Under the pieces are notes generated by a model, which was not told where the DNA came from, did not search any database, and saw only the letters and a list, made by a program, of their open reading frames with translations. DNA of 64,000 nucleotides. Source: an uncultured Anaerolineae bacterium (lineage in GTDB: Bacteria; Chloroflexota; Anaerolineae; Aggregatilineales; Phototrophicaceae). The DNA lies in assembly GCA_934216615.1 (NCBI GenBank), contig CAKQCB010000008.1:1-64000 (forward strand), given 5' to 3'. Below, in pieces: positions 61,528 to 64,000 of this stretch (the stretch's first letter is position 1; the number at the start of each line of letters is the position of its first letter). The position numbers and the translations under genes were made by a program.

Positions 61528-63081
61528 CTATTGTGGCAGGGTGAAGGGATTGCGATAGTTGATCTTCAGCGCATCCCAACGCGGTAGAATTTTCCCAACC
61601 CGTTCCTTGAACGAGGCAAAATCCCGTTCGGGCGGGGCTGTCCACAGGGATTCCGCCATCGCGAATCCACGCGGATACAACATATATTCCACCTGCTTTT
61701 CGCTGTTGATGCGCTCTGTCCAGATATTCCCCTGTCCACCTAGCACATGGATGTGTTTCTCTGCGGGGATTCCGTCGGTTGGGTTAAAGTGATAGACCTT
61801 CTCCAGATTGATCGATGGCGCATAAGTGGCGGCAGGGGGGTCTTGGGAACGGTCATTGCTTTGGTGATAGTCAAAGTAGCAGTAGGTGTTCGGCGTCATG
61901 ACCACATCATGGCCTGCGTTGGCGGCGGCGATGCCACCAGAAGCACCGCGCCAACTCATCACGGTGGCGTTGGGCGCTAAACCCCCTTCGAGGATTTCAT
62001 CCCAGCCGATCAAACGGCGTCCGCGTTCGTTGAGGAACTTTTCAATGCGACGGATGAACCAGCTTTGTAGTTCAGTCTCTTCTTGCAGACCTTCTTCTTG
62101 CATCCGTTGTTGACACTTAGGGCAGGCGTGCCAGCGAATCTTAGGACATTCATCCCCGCCAATGTGGATGTATTCAGAGGGGAATAACGCCATCACTTCG
62201 CTGAGCACATCTTCTAAGAAGGTGAAGGTTTGTTCGTTGCCCGCGCAGAACACATCTTCGGCGATGCTCCAATACTTACGGACTTTGTACTGCTGGCCGA
62301 TGCAACCTAATTCGGGATAGCTGGCGAGCGCGGCGACGGCGTGGCCGGGCATTTCGATTTCCGGCAGGACGGTGATGAACCGTTCGGACGCATACGCGAC
62401 GATCTCTTTGACATCTTCTTGAGTGTAGAAGCCCCCGTAAGGTGTGCGGTCTGTGTGATAAATATCATCTAGCAAGGGCGAGGCATCCCGCTTAGAGCCG
62501 ATTTCGGTCAGCTTGGGATATTTTTTGATCTCGATACGCCAGCCTTGATCTTCGGTCAAATGCCAGTGGAGTACGTTCAGTTTTTGGAGCGCCATCGCGT
62601 CGATGAATTTTTTGATGAACGCGACATCAAAGAAGTGACGCGCAACATCCAGATGGAAGCCCCGCCATGAAAAGCGCGGCCAATCTTCAATTTCGAGCGC
62701 GGGGATACTCCATGAGGCGGACGACGCGCCCGTTTCCACTTCGACAGGAAGCAGTTGGCGTAGGGTTTGGGTGCCATAATATAAGCCTGCGGGGGCAGCG
62801 GCTTTGATCTGTACTTCTGTGGGCGTGACGTGCAAGGTGTACCCTTCCTTGCCGAGTTTTTCTGCGAGTCCATCTTCTAATTGAAGGTGGATGACAGCCC
62901 CCCCCGCTTGGTTGATGGGTATAGGCAAGCTTGTCCCTTGACGCAAAAACTCAGCAAACCGTTCGGCTACCGCCAGCGCGTCGCCCTCTGCTTGGATGCT
63001 AGTAGCGGGTGTGAAAACAAATTGACCTTCAAGAACGTGCATGGATTGTGGAGATGGGATTACAGCAGGTAATGAACTCAT
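61528..63081 (-). CDS. Beta-N-acetylhexosaminidase (GH20)
   Basis: A 517-residue glycosidase. An N-terminal GH20b-like domain (about 1-130) precedes the TIM barrel. Substrate-binding FSWRGFHLDVARHF (about 137-150), LHWHLTEDQGWR (about 171-182), PEIEMPGHAVA (about 240-250) and the catalytic pair Asp310-Glu311 in YIHIGGDECPK follow the family. It removes terminal N-acetylglucosamine or N-acetylgalactosamine. No signal peptide is seen, so it may act in the cytoplasm on imported oligosaccharides. Not adjacent to chitin or muropeptide genes. Confidence 0.93.
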   Translation of the reverse strand: MSSLPAVIPSPQSMHVLEGQFVFTPATSIQAEGDALAVAERFAEFLRQGTSLPIPINQAGGAVIHLQLEDGLAEKLGKEGYTLHVTPTEVQIKAAAPAGLYYGTQTLRQLLPVEVETGASSASWSIPALEIEDWPRFSWRGFHLDVARHFFDVAFIKKFIDAMALQKLNVLHWHLTEDQGWRIEIKKYPKLTEIGSKRDASPLLDDIYHTDRTPYGGFYTQEDVKEIVAYASERFITVLPEIEMPGHAVAALASYPELGCIGQQYKVRKYWSIAEDVFCAGNEQTFTFLEDVLSEVMALFPSEYIHIGGDECPKIRWHACPKCQQRMQEEGLQEETELQSWFIRRIEKFLNERGRRLIGWDEILEGGLAPNATVMSWRGASGGIAAANAGHDVVMTPNTYCYFDYHQSNDRSQDPPAATYAPSINLEKVYHFNPTDGIPAEKHIHVLGGQGNIWTERINSEKQVEYMLYPRGFAMAESLWTAPPERDFASFKERVGKILPRWDALKINYRNPFTLPQ

Positions 63082-63202
63082 AATATGCCTTTAGTAGACT
63101 CAATTTTTTAAAGTATAAATTCAGTGAAAATTTCTACCCCATTTTATGAATAATTGCATGATCCGCTTTTAGGTGGTTATGGGGTTTCATGGCGACAAAT
63201 AA

Positions 63203-63233
63203 AAAGTGACATCAACTGTCTTGATGTCACTTT
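63203..63233. terminator. Intrinsic terminator after the SH3b protein
   Basis: A perfect 13-bp stem (63203-63215 with 63221-63233), 5-base loop, A-run at 63201-63205 supplying a T-run on the reverse strand. It lies 70 bases downstream of the SH3b-protein stop. Confidence 0.88.
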
Positions 63234-63303
63234 CTGTCTTGCTGAGTGTCCGTGTTAGCGTAGCTTCTTCAACCGCTTTTGATCTTCTCTCACCCGTATC
63301 AGG

Positions 63304-64000
63304 TTACGGCCCAATGGGTGGAAGTTCAATCAACGGGGTGATGATCAACGGTGGCACAAAGGTGACGGGGGCAATGAACGTCACTGGGATGAACAGGGTG
63401 CCGTCCCATGTGGGCGTTGGGGTTGGGGTGAAGGTGGGGCTTTCCAACGTTGGCGTCAGGGTGGCGGTGGGTGTCGGTGTCGGTGTGAACGTGGGGGGCA
63501 ACGGAGGCAGGGTTGGGATCACCACAGGGACGACACCGCATTGACCGCCGACGACAATCACGGTTGCCGATACCCAGCCGATAATGCCGTTAAACTGAAT
63601 TTGATACCAAGAGTTATCCGCTTGGCGACCGATGACGAGCGCCAGTTGTCCCGATGGCAGTTGGGTGATGATCGAATCACTTAAGCTGGGGCCAGAACGC
63701 ACATTGATGTTATTGCCAGCGGCAGACACGACTTGGCACGGGCCATTGGACGCGATGGGCGGGGGAATGTACCCGGGCACGGTCGGCGGAAGGACTTCTG
63801 TTGGGATGATGGCAACGGTGGGCGGTGCAGCGACGACGCCACCGCAGGGCGTGGTTCCATTTTCAAGTTCAAGGCAGACGACATAACTTTCTGGTAAGGT
63901 TGACCCGCCGTGAGAGACTTCAAGAAGATAGCTGTTGATTCCCACAGGGATGCGGAAACGGTTCCCCACCAAGTCAGCGTTGCTGAGCGCAATCGTCTCG
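63304..64000 (-). CDS. SH3b-domain protein with Pro/Thr-rich tail, cut by window edge
   Basis: The reverse frame stays open to the window end, so the 5' part is missing; at least 232 residues are visible. An SH3b domain lies near the middle (VVSAAGNNINVRSGPSLSDSIITQLPSG through VIGRQADNSWYQIQFNGIIGWVSATVIVV). It is followed by a Pro/Thr-rich stretch with TPTPTPT repeats and a hydrophobic Pro/Ile-rich end. Bacterial SH3b domains bind peptidoglycan or wall polymers. Probably secreted or surface attached, but the signal region is outside the window. Confidence 0.8.
   Translation of the reverse strand, partial: ETIALSNADLVGNRFRIPVGINSYLLEVSHGGSTLPESYVVCLELENGTTPCGGVVAAPPTVAIIPTEVLPPTVPGYIPPPIASNGPCQVVSAAGNNINVRSGPSLSDSIITQLPSGQLALVIGRQADNSWYQIQFNGIIGWVSATVIVVGGQCGVVPVVIPTLPPLPPTFTPTPTPTATLTPTLESPTFTPTPTPTWDGTLFIPVTFIAPVTFVPPLIITPLIELPPIGP

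Overview
The window looks like chromosomal DNA of a Chloroflexota bacterium of the Anaerolineae type. This is inferred from gene style, not from a marker phylogeny: many secreted LysM, PPC and beta-propeller proteins with Thr/Pro-rich linkers, a soluble H-NOX signalling cassette, a two-gene DUF6585-like family, and hairpin-rich dispersed intergenic repeats. Genes lie on both strands in short operons. No tRNA, rRNA, CRISPR array, transposase or phage gene was recognised.

Layout. 1-4.65 kb: AT-rich surface-polysaccharide genes (flippase, methyltransferase, two GT4 glycosyltransferases), then a GT2 gene of ordinary composition. 5.7-7.8 kb: two secreted LysM proteins, one with a clan GH-A-like barrel. 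8.2-12.4 kb: twin secreted beta-propellers, a DUF6585-like membrane protein and a lipoprotein. 12.7-14.3 kb: a trypsin-like protease with a stand-alone copy of its N-terminal domain. 14.9-16.3 kb: a winged-helix protein, an orphan TatA and a DUF1992 protein. 16.4-19.7 kb: a 117-bp tandem repeat, a UvrD/PcrA helicase and a block of dispersed repeats. 19.7-25.9 kb: LutA-like protein, PPC protein, inositol-phosphatase-family protein, aminotransferase. 26-31.4 kb: ABC-F protein with a possible attenuator leader, a hybrid-looking histidine kinase and a TPR protein. 31.4-35.4 kb: deformylase, receiver, SDR, DsbA-like protein, LysM lipoprotein. 35.5-40 kb: PncC, the NfeD-flotillin operon, a second DUF6585-like protein and GatC. 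40.7-44.7 kb: Gfo/Idh/MocA dehydrogenase with a sugar isomerase/epimerase, ChaB, CBS protein, GNAT. 44.8-47.3 kb: rpsB-tsf-pyrH with a structured leader. 47.5-50.4 kb: small secreted, HhH and lipoprotein genes. 50.5-53.1 kb: H-NOX, histidine kinase and two receivers in one operon. 53.3-64 kb: DUF952, DinB, IolD, an orphan sugar-binding protein, a double-VWA membrane protein, a GH20 hexosaminidase and a truncated SH3b protein.

How parts fit together. The 52.5-53.1 kb protein aligns by eye with H-NOX heme sensors. Its gene runs by overlapping or close junctions into a soluble kinase and two receivers, so it is probably a gas-responsive phosphorelay. IolD, the dehydrogenase/epimerase pair, the IMPase-family gene and the sugar-binding protein suggest use of inositol or related polyols, but these genes are scattered. 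The dispersed elements (19.1-19.5, 36.1, 38.5-38.8, 40.2-40.7 and 43.1 kb) share inverted CACCTCACC ends and two internal palindromes. Short copies look like internal deletions. Only hand alignment and family memory were available, so distant family names are tentative.
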